From: Campylorhamphus procurvoides
Lineage: Eukaryota > Chordata > Aves > Passeriformes > Dendrocolaptidae
Reading direction: 5' to 3'
DNA length: 64,000 nt
Assembly: GCA_013396655.1 (NCBI GenBank)
Contig: WBMV01009266.1
Location: 1,010,107 to 1,074,106 of the forward strand
Shown here: in pieces, positions 48,716 through 59,220 of the stretch
Position numbering within the stretch: position 1 is the stretch's first letter
Layout of the letters: every line of letters starts with the position of its first letter
Position numbers and translations under genes: made by a program
The notes under the pieces: generated by a model
The model's input: only the letters and a program-made list of their open reading frames with translations
Told to the model about the DNA's origin: nothing
Databases searched by the model: none

Positions 48716-51700
48716 GCAGCAAAAATAAAACAATATGAACGAATAAAAGACATGTCCTTCCTACCAGAGCCTTTCAGGATCTGCATCTAACCTCTTACAG
48801 CCATGGTGCAGCAAGACCACTGAAAGTCTCATAGGTGTTAATTGACTTTGACTCAGAACTATAATTGTATTACGGTTATTAATACAATATATTACAAGTT
48901 TCAATACACAGTAATTGAATATCAAACCATTAAATGGTTGGGCAGGGGTCGGGGGAAGAAATGATCACGGATTATTTTACAGGTACACAGCAAACAAAGT
49001 CACCTTGATTGCTTGATGGGTCTGTCAGAAGCAAACAGTACAGACAACAAGAACAGAGAAGTGAGACAAAGAAAACAAAGCTCCTACATGACTATTGAAT
49101 CTTATACTGGGTGGCTAGGAGCACAACACACTGTCAACTGTGGAAGCCCTGGTTGTGTTATTGTAGTTAAATATTAGCACAATCCATGGACTGACAGCAG
49201 GAGATAGAGAATCTATATAGAGGGGTAACATTTCTTCTATTAAAGTCCACTAGAATGCATTGATCAGCTCCAGAAACCATACCGGAGGGAAGTGGANACT
49301 TTAAAAATTGTAGAAGGTTTAAAGAAAAACTAATGGTATAATGAAACGAATGAAAAAATAATGAGAAATCGAATTCCTATATTGACTCCTGCACGGCTTC
49401 TGAGCTGGCTGACTCCAGGAACAGAATGAAGACTGCTATGCTCCTGAGACACAATTATATGCGTTATTAAACATGTTGGCAGTTTGGGTTGAATTCAGGT
49501 TGCTTACAAACGCTGTCTGTTTCTGTGTGATTGCAGGAGGATCCATCTGACTGACATCGACCATGCGATGCTGCCATGGCCACTCCAACACAGACGTGGG
49601 AGAGGGAACACACTCAACATTTTCCCTTTGGGTTTGTCTACAGATTCAGTGTGGCTCAAATGCACTCTTATTAGTAAACACTAAGAACTATTTATCCTTT
49701 GATCTAAAGCTCTGTCTCAAGGACCTCTCAAAACACAGCATGTCTAAAGGAAATGGGCTTAATGGCCCCTTCAAGTGCCTGCTTCCATTGGCATAGACAC
49801 CTAATGGAGGTTGGACACTGAACCTGCAGACAGCATAGTTAGGAGAAATGGAGAAATAAATCCCACTGATGGTGACTGGTGCAACTTCAATTTCCCTCAG
49901 GTCACTACTCTGTTCTTTCCTATACTTTTAATTTGTGTTACTAACTCCTTGTCACCTATTATTTTTATATATATATTAAGTGGGATTTAAGTGAAAATTA
50001 AAAAGATGTCAATATGACTTTTTGTTTAAGATCTGAAGTATGTTTTGTATTGGTTTGGTTTTTTCTATTTCTCAACATGTTTATGCAGATGTCTGGAAAC
50101 AGTCTTTCCATGATCAATACATGTTAGTTGCCTAGTTTTACTCTCAATGTCCTGATTTTATCCTCTTTGAAGAGATGTACTATTTGCAGAGTATTATTAC
50201 AGGGATGAAAGAGTAACATGTGTTGATAGATAAACAAATAAGCAACAATAAAATGCTAGCCTTGCAAAACACTGTACAAATATCAATTAATTCTATTTGC
50301 AGCAGCCTTATGCAGCTGTTAAATTCCCATTCTGCAGAGAGAAATGAAAGGGGAGAAGTGGCAAAGAATTTTCACTGTGCTGGGACATTGATTCAGGCAG
50401 AGTTTTGAGGCTTGACTCTTTCCTTAAGGGTGTTTTCCCAAAAGCACCAGAAGGCTCTGAAAGCCCTGGAACAAGCTTTTGTTACAACAGAAACTAGTTG
50501 CATGATTTTTTTTTCCCCCTCCTGTAAAGAAAACTCTCCCAGTGGCAGAGGTTCTTGGTTTCAGGCTCTCTAGCAGCTGAGCTGCAGCAGATACCAGCCT
50601 GTCCCTTCTGGGTGCCCAAGAAGTCTTTTCTTCCTTCAGTACCAAGGTCTGCAGGGTGTGCACCTTCCTCCTCCCAGTAGGCCACACTCAAAAAGCCCAT
50701 GTCTGAGTCTTCTCTTGCCTTTATAAACCTTTCTGCCCATCCCCTCAACTCTTATTTTCCTTGAAGAGCCCAACTTTCACCCTTGAGTCTCCTATTTGGA
50801 GCAAGAACAACATCAAGAGGCAGTTTTTCTCTTTCTGCCTCGTCCCGGCCATTTATAAGAGTGTAACATCTGATGTCCAACAGGCTGAGAGCAGATGAAT
50901 AACCCAGACACCATCCATCATGCATGGCCACACAGTGAATCTCTTAACTCTGCTAGTCCAGTCCACCTTGGGAGGCTGAGATAAGGGAGGCTGTTCCTCA
51001 AAAAGCCTGTAAGCTTTTCTTTGGTATAAACTGTGAATGCTTTACTGTTGCTCATAAAAGGAGCCTTTCATAGGCTTTTGCACTGCATTAGGTTTTTCTG
51101 TGTGCAGCTTTTAACTGACAGAATCATTCATGGTGACTTTTTAATTTACTGAATTAGAACAAATCATCCCTTTCTTTCCAGACAGTCTTCCCAAAGCACA
51201 GTTGTCTTTTAATTGTGCTAATGTATCTGGTGGTGATAAAAGTTGCCACATGGCTGCTTCCCCTTCTTGCTCTTCAGGTTTTTTCCTCTTAGAACATGAA
51301 CTGGATTTCCTTCTCAGTGGAATTACAGCCCCCCGAGGACAGAGGTAGAGGCAGCATGAGTTCAGGATGTAACAACAGCTGCACACTGGAGGGACAAGCA
51401 AGGCTGAAGCTCACAAAACATGACTCTCAAACTAAGCATCAGCCTGGAAACACACACCTGAGTTGATCTACCGTGTTAAACTGGTTTAGGCAAGCCAATG
51501 ATAATTTAAATTTAGCACACCAGTATATATAAAATATTATTTACTCTTATAGAAGAAAGATTTTGAAAGGCATTTTATTTACACCTAAGAATGAACTTCC
51601 TTGCTTGTACCATTTTTGCCACAGTGCTGTGAAAATGAGTCAGTCAAGTACCTGATTTTCTCACATATCACTGTTCAAACTCTCTGTGTTAGGGTTGAGC

Positions 51701-52635
51701 CTGATTCTGTGCCATCCTGTGCACCAAGGGCTATGCTTTCAGGTTCAGGGAGTTGGGAAACAGCTCAGCCCAGAGTAGTCTTTCGGAAATAAATTCCTTC
51801 CTGTTTTGCACCCAATATTTGACCAACTCAAATTGACATTCAGCTACTAGTAAAGCAAAAAGTGAAGAAACACTTCAGCAAGAAGGCATTTGAAATTGAA
51901 GTTGAGACTCTGAATAGAGAAAAACTTTAGTCTTTTTATAGGATTTTTATATATATATATTCAGATATCTGGTACATGTATATATTCTCAAAACATTTGA
52001 TTTAAGAGGAAACCACTTACATGATGATTATTTTTAAGAGGGTTGAGAGGTTTTCTGTAATTATGCTACACTCAGAGAATCACAGAGTCATCTTGCACAT
52101 CTGTTCATTACAGATCTGTTTCTCTATAGCTACTCATTTAGAAGTTCATTACATGAAATATATAAACAAGGCAGTTCCATAACATCGACAACAATTCAGA
52201 AAGGTTGGCAATGCGTATTTGATAATTTCCCAAAGTCAATATTTCTGTTAAAAGGCATTTTATTTCATTTTCTTTCTCCATATTTTGATACTAGAATTCC
52301 CCATTCATACATGCAGAAATATTTTTAAATAAATCTCTGAAAATGGCCACTGAGACTGCTGAACATTAAAAAAATATTTATTTTTTACTAAAATAAATTA
52401 TCTTGGAAATTCAAAACTTTTCAAAGAGACAACTTGGCTGACTGGGATGAAGCGCACAGTTTAGCATCTGGGGTCCACCAGGTTCATACTCATCCAGTTA
52501 ACAGAGAATTTGGGGAATGAACTGAGAGAGGATTTGTAGGTTCCTCTTGTTTAGAAAGCTGTCTGGTTTTAGCACCATAACACAGCGTGTTATCTCCAGT
52601 AGGTCCTCACATGAAGTCCTACATCTTGTGGGAGT
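48716..52635. other. Unique non-coding DNA, no gene seen
   Basis: Nearly 4 kb without a recognised gene or repeat. A single ambiguous base lies at 49297. TATATATATATA stretches occur near 49.97 kb and 51.95 kb. Opposed frames near 50.42-50.75 kb overlap with no known domain. The region 49.50-49.63 kb has slightly raised GC, but the 77-codon frame there resembles nothing I know. Confidence 0.5.
49297..49297. other. Ambiguous base N
   Basis: The single N in AGTGGANACT is the only ambiguous base I noticed. It is a base-call or consensus uncertainty, not a biological feature. Confidence 0.95.
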
Positions 52636-52639
52636 AGTC

Positions 52640-53836
52640 AGCATGGTCTCACCAACTTGATAAACTTCTGCAATGAAATGATTGGAGTTGTAAGTCAGAG
52701 GAGAGGAGGGGATATTGTCCCCCCAAGGCCTTTGGCACTGTGTCCCTTAGTATATTCATTGACAAGCTATGAGTGCACTTGGCAATGTTAGGTTTCTGCT
52801 GGACTCAATGATCCTAAAGGTCTTTTCCAACCTTAGCAATTCTATGATTCCAAGCTGCTGATGTGTGGCTGGATGAGCAGACAGCGAGGTGGGTTGAGAA
52901 CTGCCGGAATGGCCAGGTCTGGGGAGTGGGGATCAGTGACACAAAGTCTAGTTGGAGGCCAGTAACTGGCAGTGTACCCTGGGAGTCAACACTGGGTCCA
53001 GTCCTTTTTAGCATCCTCATTACTGATCTGGATGAAGAGACAATGTCCACTCAGCAAGTTTGCAGGTGATAATCAGGAGAAGAGGCTGATATGCCAGAGA
53101 ATTGTGCTGCCATCCAGACAGACTTTGAAGGGTGGAGAAATGAGATAATAGGAACTTCATTAAGTTCAACAAGTACAAAATCCTGCTACTGTCAAGGATC
53201 AACCACAGCTACCAGTACATGTTGGGGAATGCTCACCTGGAAAGTAGAAAGCAGAAGGGGACCTGTGGGTCCTGGTGGACACCGAGTTGAACAGGAGCCA
53301 GAAATGTGATCTTGCACCAAGGAAGACTAACAGTGTCCTGGACTGCATTAGATAAACTATTGCCAGCAGGTCGAGGGAGGAGATCTTCCCTTCCACTCAG
53401 CAGTGGTGAGGCCACACCTGGAGTACTGTGTCCAGTTCTGGGCTCACCAGTACAAGACAGACAGGGACATACTGGTGAAGAGAGTCCAGTGAAGGGTCAC
53501 AAAGAAGATTAAGATTCTGGAGCAGCGGTCCTATGAGGAAAGTGGGAAAGCTGGAACTGTTCATCCTGGAGAAGATATGACTGAGGGGATCTTGTCAATT
53601 TATGTAAACACCTGAAGGGAGGGTGCAGAGGACAGAGCCAGGCTCTGTTCAGTGCTGCCCAGGGACAGGACCAGAGGCAATGGGCACAAATTGAAACACT
53701 GGAGTTTCCATGGAACCTTAGGAAACTATTTCATCGTGAGGGTGTCTGAGCACTTGAACAGATTGGCCAGGGAAGCTGTGGAGCCTCTATCCTTGGAGAT
53801 ACTCAAAATCTATCTGGACACAGTCCTGGGAAACTG
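52640..53836 (+). pseudogene. CR1 ORF2 reverse transcriptase remnant, catalytic site lost
   Basis: The frame near 52863-53069 preserves [13 protein letters not shown], then [20 protein letters not shown], then [11 protein letters not shown]. This matches the reverse-transcriptase block WLDEWTVRWIENW...[31 protein letters not shown]. A frameshift follows, and in the next frame the catalytic FADD box (codons at 53059-53070) reads F-A-G-D, so the first metal-binding aspartate is changed to glycine. Further downstream, frames near 53652-53837 keep VRVSEHLNRLAREAVEPLSL from the C-terminal tail. Frameshifts, stops and the nested insertion make it inactive. Confidence 0.85.
52769..52850 (+). mobile_element. 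Nested 82-bp CR1 3' end with 6-bp flanking repeat
   Basis: CACTTGGCAATGTTAGGTTT, TGGACTCAATGATCCTAAAG, GTCTTTTCCAACCTTAGCAA and TTCTATGATTC form the last 82 bases of a CR1 of the type at 36440. It sits inside the 1.3-kb CR1 of a different type. CAAGCT is found immediately before it (52763-52768) and immediately after it (52851-52856). Removing the insert and one CAAGCT restores host-element sequence GACAAGCTGCTGATGTGTGG, comparable to the family's GGCAAGCTCAGGAAGTGTGG. This fits a target-site duplication. Confidence 0.88.
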
Positions 53837-53936
53837 ACTGTAGTTGGCCCCACTTGAGCAAGGAGCTTGGACCAAGTCAACTCCAGAGATACATCGCTTT
53901 AAACCTCAAATATTCCATGTTTCTTGGATTCTGTAG

Positions 53937-54823
53937 ATATTAATCAAAATTCAATGAGGTTCACAGAAAAATAGCTCTCCAAAACTTTGCAACTGATCTG
54001 TGATCCTGAGTTCATCTAATGTTAACTTTAAATATTAAATTGAGATATCCATATGTCAGGAATTTAGTCATTACATACTCTTCAGTTAGGTCCCTCAGTT
54101 GTAGTGCTTGAATTAAACTAAATAAATCAGACTGATTTCTCTTTTTTTTTTTTTTTAGCAGTGCCCTACAGAAAAAATGGTTCAAGTTTCTGGTTTTGTT
54201 TGCTTTTCTCACAAAGCACATACACCATCCCTCATTACAAGCTGGGCTCTGCAACTTTTGCCCTAATGAAAATTATTATTTAAAGTAATATATTATGCAC
54301 AAATTAGGATTGGGCCCTATGTACAAAGGCATATATTTGCAGTTGGATGACTGTATTTGTGCACAGATTACTCTCCATGTGCTTGTTGTATTTGAGATCT
54401 CAGGGACAGTACTTGATGTTTTCCCTCCAGACTTGTTATAAATAAATGAACTAGGGAGAAAATAATGAAATGATTTGTGCAATTGTTGAATTACTACAAC
54501 AGATGAAAAATACATAGCCATAGAATTCTGACAAATATCTTCAGCTCGCAGCTGGCAAGGTCACAAAGCCTGAACTGAGCTGCAAAATTATGAGTATTTA
54601 CCTCTCATTGAGTTAATATTTCTTAAATTCTTAAAGGAAAACACCCCGCCCTTGGAGTCGAAATATCAGGACAGTTTAGGACATGAAGACAAACTCTTAA
54701 AGTTGATCTGAAGTGGCTTAAGACAACATTGTCCCTGTTAAAAAAACAGCATTCAGTAGGTGGTAGTTACTGCACATCTGAACGAAGTGCAGGAATTGAC
54801 GATGATTTATCAAAGAACTGCAC
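53937..54823. other. Unique spacer with a T14 run
   Basis: About 0.9 kb between two CR1 copies. A run of 14 T lies at 54143-54156. No gene is seen. Minus-strand frames of about 80 codons at 54.0-54.5 kb are unrecognised and include lysines encoded by the T run. Confidence 0.5.
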
Positions 54824-54999
54824 AATTATAGAACACTTTGGACTGGAAGGGACCTTAAACATCATCCAAACCCCCTGCCATGGGCAGGGACACCTTCCAC
54901 TAGACGACGTTGCTCAGAGCTCCATCCAACCTGGCCTTGAACACTTCCAGGGATGGGGCAGCCACAGCTTCTCTGGGCAACTTGTGCCAGTGTTTCACT
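54824..54999 (-). mobile_element. CR1 LINE fragment, 3' end
   Basis: AATTATAGAACACTTTGGAC, TGGAAGGGACCTTAAACATC, CCCCCTGCCATGGGCAGGGA, CACCTTCCACTAGACGACGT, CATCCAACCTGGCCTTGAAC and CTTCCAGGGATGGGGCAGCC are the reverse complement of the CR1 type at 43465. By eye it is among the least diverged copies. It breaks off after GTGCCAGTGTTTCAC. Confidence 0.95.
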
Positions 55000-55526
55000 G
55001 AGGTGGGAACTCAGAGGCAATAAATTCTCAGGCTAATCCTATTTAATCTGCAAGTGTTTGCCAGTGCTTTCATGACCCAGGATGCTAAAAATTTGGTCAC
55101 AAGTGCAGGCTGTAGGATGTTGATCTTATCACTGTAATTTCTGTCCCAACACATCTACAGATTTAAGTATAGAGAGCACATGGGAGGATGCCCTATTTAA
55201 AGCAGGGCATTATTTAGAAACAAGGCAGCACAGCCTGAATTATCTGAGTTGCTACTGCATCCAAGTCCCTGTGATCTGAAACAGATCATGTCCTCTGCAT
55301 CTATTAATTACGCTGCAAATTTGCCTGACTGTGTGACTGTCTAACAGATTCAGTGTCATGGCTCTAAATTCTGTTAATTACCACTCTGCCAGATGGGTGA
55401 CAGAAAAGGGAACAAACTCCAAATTTCTGCAAAAAGTTAAAAGAAAGGAAATGTCATCCTGTTTTTCATGTAGCAACTGTTAAACCAGATCCAAGTCTAT
55501 GTAAGCTGACCAGCTCTCTTGCTGGC

Positions 55527-55570
55527 ATTGGACTAATTCATACCAGCTGAAGATATGACCCAGTGTTAAA
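55527..55570 (+). repeat. Possible ancient sauropsid repeat piece
   Basis: GACTAATTCATACCAGCTGA followed by AGATATGACCCAGTG resembles the TTTACACCAGCTGAGGATCTGGCCCAGTG tail of the same unnamed old repeat suspected at 20708. Only about 40 bases are alignable by eye. Confidence 0.35.
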
Positions 55571-56599
55571 AGAACAGATGATTCATGCAGTTTTTATATT
55601 AAACATTAATATGATGTTCTCTAACATAGTTTAATAGGTACTTATTGAGTGCCAAGTTTCTGTTGGTGCCTCATAAGTAGACTGACTAAGAATAATTAAC
55701 AAATCTACTTGAAAAGCAGTAATTTTCATATATTCCCCCTGCAAGTTTTTTAACTGCTAATGAAAGTTAGATTAACTATTGCTGTAGATGGATCTATAAT
55801 CCTCTGCTTTTGCCTTTTTTTATCCTTAGCACAGCAAAGAAATGGTCATAAAAGACTGTAGCTTCCATCAGAGGGGTACCAAGGACCCCCAGGGAATATC
55901 CATGGGCTGACTGCAGCAAGGATTTTCTCAGGTAAAGCAGCCCATGGTTCTTGCTAAACAAGTGGGAAAATGTGCTGACATTTTAGCCCACAGTAATTTT
56001 TGCAGAGATTTCTTTTTCCTTGTTTTGTGTTCTGCGATCATGGAAATCAAAGGTAACACACCATTGCAGAGTGCACAAGGATCTGGAAGTACAAAGAGGA
56101 TTTTTATTTTTTTTTTTTGCAGTGTTGAGATCCTCAGGCTGGTTCTCATTGAGTCAGAGCAGTCTGGCAAAGGGATGCTGTATAAACTGGGGAATGAAAG
56201 CGTCAGACTGCTATTTGCGCTGCACTGAACGCGAGGATAAAGCCCTCTGAACCAGCACAGGACCCTCCTATAACCAGGTTTGGGAGCTGGGCACCACCCT
56301 TGCTCATCCTGCAGCATCCGGGGGCACCATCCTCCTCCCAGGGCTCAATTTCTCACCCAGGGTAGTTCCTGGCAAAGTGAGCGCTAAAGGAAAGTTTGTG
56401 TCTTTTATGCAAGTAAAGGCATTAAAAACACAGCCCAAGGTCTGAATAACACTGACTCACACCGAGAAAACCCAGCCACGCTCTGCTGAAACTGATGTTT
56501 CACTTTCCCCAAACGAATGAACTAATTCATTACTTCTGAAGGGGGAAAAAAAAAAAAGAAAACCACTGCCTAAAACATTGGTGATTTTTCATTTTTATT

Positions 56600-57000
56600 C
56601 TTGCTTTTATGCCTGCTAGTGGGAACTCCTGACAGGCCAGGCTTTCCCTGAAACAATGCAAATGAATGCCTGAACACCACACAGTTATTGGTGCCTTCAT
56701 CCTTCGTGGGCTGCAAATGCAGCAGAACTGTGCATATTTAGTGTCTGTGAGGTGCCTTAGATAATGATCTTCCTCTGATGCAGTATTATTGCTGTTTCTG
56801 GCAGGCTCTAGAAGAGCAGGCTAATTGCACAGTGTCAGCTGGTAGGTGTGTTATTGGGTAAAACGGTAAGAGGCGCATCAGCAGAGCTTTTTACAGTATA
56901 ATAGGCACTGATTAGCCAGCCATGTAATGTGGCCAGAAAAGTTTCACCACTCACTGTTTGCTTGAAGTTCAGGAAGTCCAAATGTAAACTAGGAATAAAA
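56600..57000. promoter_or_regulatory. Candidate conserved non-coding element
   Basis: This stretch has balanced composition, no repeat signature, and dense binding-site-like words: AACAATGCAAATGAATG (octamer/POU-like ATGCAAAT), GCTAATTGCACAGTGTCAGC (homeodomain TAATTG next to an E-box CAGCTG) and CTGATTAGCCAGCC. No open frame of note covers it. It resembles vertebrate developmental enhancers, but conservation cannot be judged here. Confidence 0.3.
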
Positions 57001-58169
57001 TGTAGATTTTTGTTTCCTATTATGGCAGTGAAGGATTAAGGAATTGCACTCCTTGAAGGGTCTTGTCCCTTCACTTTACTGATTTTACGCACTTTAACAC
57101 CCATTCCTTGGAAAAATGCATTTTGTCATTTAGCTTTTCCCAGGCCTGTAATATCAAAGAATCTTTCAAAACCCATCAGAATCACCAAGAATTTAATCCA
57201 ATCAGATTGGGGTTTGATCCTGCAAGAGGAAAAAAGTCACTTACATAGGACATGGAAGGATGTGGCCCCTGGTTTTTAAAAGCTCTATAGAAAAAGAGTG
57301 TCAATGCAGATTGCAGTGGTAGCATTAAAATGATAAGGAAAAATTCTTATATTCCAATTTACTCATTGAATAGAATCTAGATATTCCTCTCTCCAGAAAC
57401 CAAGGAACTGATACTCAAAAAATCCCAAGAAGGCATTTCACTATTAACGTTGAATACATCAGGGAAGTGCTTAGGTACTAGATGGCAGTATGAAACCTTA
57501 ATAAAATTCATTTTCATAATGACATCTCAAATAATCAATATACTTGCTGGGTTAACAGTGGAATTAATTTAATTTCACCACCATCCTGTCTATCCAGGTA
57601 TTGAAGGGTTCTTTTAGAACAGATACAAACTTTTTAGATAATATTCAGACATCAGTGAAACCTTCAGATAGACTGTACTTTCTCTCTAAATTTAGTCATT
57701 TCCATCACTGCAGTAAAGATAAAGAAAAATAGAATGTTACTTTATATCAATATTTCAGAAGTATCTTCATAACAATCAGGACAATTTTGTTACTGGTAAA
57801 GTTAAACTTCTTAAATATAATTTCTCTCTGCATTGTTGCCATGAATGAGAGCAGGAGAGAGAAGAAATTGCCCCAGTAAATCTTATGCTAAAATATAGAT
57901 TGTAGATAATTAGTAGTCTTATATGTTGTTTCTCATTTGGGCCAATCCATTTTTATTTCACCAATTTGGGAAATGCGTCACAAATCCAAGACTGATTATC
58001 AGAACCTAAAACTGAGAGATATATTGAATTCAACAGATGGTGGTTAAGTCTAGATAATAGAACAGAGTATCCTGTTAAAGAGATTTATAGTCTGCTTTTT
58101 ATTGTTCATTCTGGAGGATGTTACCATTCTCCATTTACGTTCATAAGTCTTTTTCATGGCAATATCCAT

Positions 58170-58275
58170 AGTTCATAGACTAATTCTTAAAGCATTGTTA
58201 CATTTATCTAATCCAACCTCCTACATAACACAGGTCAGGGCATTTCATTAAGTGTTTCTTGCACCTAGAAACATA
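58170..58275 (-). mobile_element. Ancient amniote-type CR1 fragment
   Basis: The plus strand reads GTTCATAGACTAATTCTTAA, TTTATCTAATCCAACCTCCT, ACATAACACAGGTCAGGGCA and TTTCTTGCACCTAG. This follows the layout ATTCATAGATTCTAAGG / ATCATCTAGTCTGACCTCCT / GTATAACACAGGCCAGAGAA seen in old CR1 copies of turtles, crocodilians and birds. It is a different and older lineage than the other CR1 fragments here. The 3' end is near 58170. Confidence 0.65.
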
Positions 58276-58862
58276 CTTTTATAGCAGCTATCATAGCAAT
58301 GGTAAACTGCCAACACCTTTCTATCAATTTATGCTCTGTTACAGTGAACTCTCATTGCCCCAGCCCAAAGTACTACCCGCTGCCATTTACTCTCAACAGC
58401 GTGTGGTTGCACTTTCACTCTCCCAGGCTGCTGGTTCTGTAGATTTATCAAGTAAAGCCACATAAAAGGGCAAAAAAAGAACCTGCATGTTGCTGAGTTC
58501 AGATGAGTACAGAGCAAGTAGTAGTAAGAAAGGGTATATTAAGCAGGAGATACAAGTCAAGCAAGCAGCAGTTGAAGGGCTCTTGAGCATTTTGCTAGGA
58601 AAGGTCCTCTAACCTTTGTGCATGGTGCATTTCAATTGGATGTCAAAGCATCTGGATCCATAGCTCAGCTGAACATAAAACAAAGCCCACTTGAAAATTA
58701 CACAAAAATAAGTACTAGTGAGTATTTTTATTGTGGGGTAAGCTTTTTTGTAATTTTTTTTTTCCCAATGGATCAAAACTTTTCAAGTCACCTATATTCC
58801 ACAAGGAACAGCAATTGGTTTTCTGATTCTCTAGGGATTGGTTTTACTTTTTTTTTAAAAAA

Positions 58863-58930
58863 CTTTTTTTTCCTAACTCTTTTTCTTCTTTCTTTTTTCT
58901 TCTTTATTCTTCTTTTTTTTTCCTTTTTTT
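58863..58930 (+). repeat. Polypyrimidine (T/C) tract
   Basis: About 70 bases are nearly all T and C, for example TTTTTCTTCTTTCTTTTTTC and TTCTTCTTTTTTTTTCC, just after a T-rich and A-rich stretch. It is simple low-complexity sequence, capable in principle of triplex or other non-B structure. Confidence 0.85.
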
Positions 58931-59189
58931 CAAGAGGTTTTGCTTTCTGAACTAGAATGAGTAAACTCGTATCTGCAAGGAAAGTTTCTTGACATGGTAA
59001 GGTCACACATTCTTTTGCCAGCACACCTGCTGTTGCTCCATGGCACTCAGGCAGATGAGAAAGGCTTCATCTAAAAGCTGCTTGGCTTTGTTAGCACACC
59101 AGGTCTGTGGCACATCAGGTGCAGCACATCAAATCAGCACCTTCAAGCTGAGGCTTGCAAACATGTGGAGCAAGCACAGGTCAGTCTGC

Positions 59190-59220
59190 AAACACCTGCA
59201 GAAACACCTGCAGAAACACC
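59190..59220 (+). repeat. Short tandem repeat, AAACACCTGCAG unit
   Basis: The 12-base unit AAACACCTGCAG is repeated exactly twice (59190-59201, 59202-59213) with a third partial copy AAACACC to 59220. Each unit contains an E-box CACCTG and a PstI-like CTGCAG word. It is a small local duplication. Confidence 0.9.

Larger units (their letters stand above)
52636..53936 (+). mobile_element. CR1 LINE, about 1.3 kb, with nested younger CR1
   Basis: The longest CR1 in the window. Landmarks in order: GGTCTCACCAACTTGATAAA, AATGAAATGATTGGAGTTGT, CAAGGCCTTTGGCACTGTGT, then after the nested insertion GTGTGGCTGGATGAGCAGAC, TCTAGTTGGAGGCCAGTAAC, CACTGGGTCCAGTCCTTTTT, GCCAGCAGGTCGAGGGAGGA, CTGGAGTACTGTGTCCAGTT, GAAGGGAGGGTGCAGAGGAC, GGCAATGGGCACAAATTGAA and a decayed 3' end near GGATTCTGTAG. 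It covers the reverse-transcriptase domain and C-terminal tail of ORF2. It is interrupted at 52769-52850 by another CR1. The 5' end is uncertain by tens of bases. Confidence 0.93.
55000..58169. other. Unique non-coding DNA with candidate elements
   Basis: No gene is recognised. Listed separately are an ancient repeat piece at 55527 and a candidate conserved block at 56600. The longest open frame in the window (55928-56317, minus strand, 129 codons) lies here. It overlaps two plus-strand frames, crosses a T11 run at about 56.11 kb that encodes lysines, and resembles no family I know, so I do not call it a gene. Confidence 0.5.

Noticed and set aside
55928..56317. 129-codon open frame on the minus strand
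   Set aside because: It overlaps two other open frames, crosses a T run, shows no known domain and has no splice or promoter context that I can defend.
58650..58680. tRNA-like A-box phrase CCATAGCTCAGCTGAAC
   Set aside because: There is no matching B box (GGTTCGANTCC) at the right distance and no cloverleaf pairing that I can draw.
58618..59024. Phenylalanine-rich and lysine/arginine-rich frames
   Set aside because: Both are translations of the polypyrimidine tract on opposite strands.
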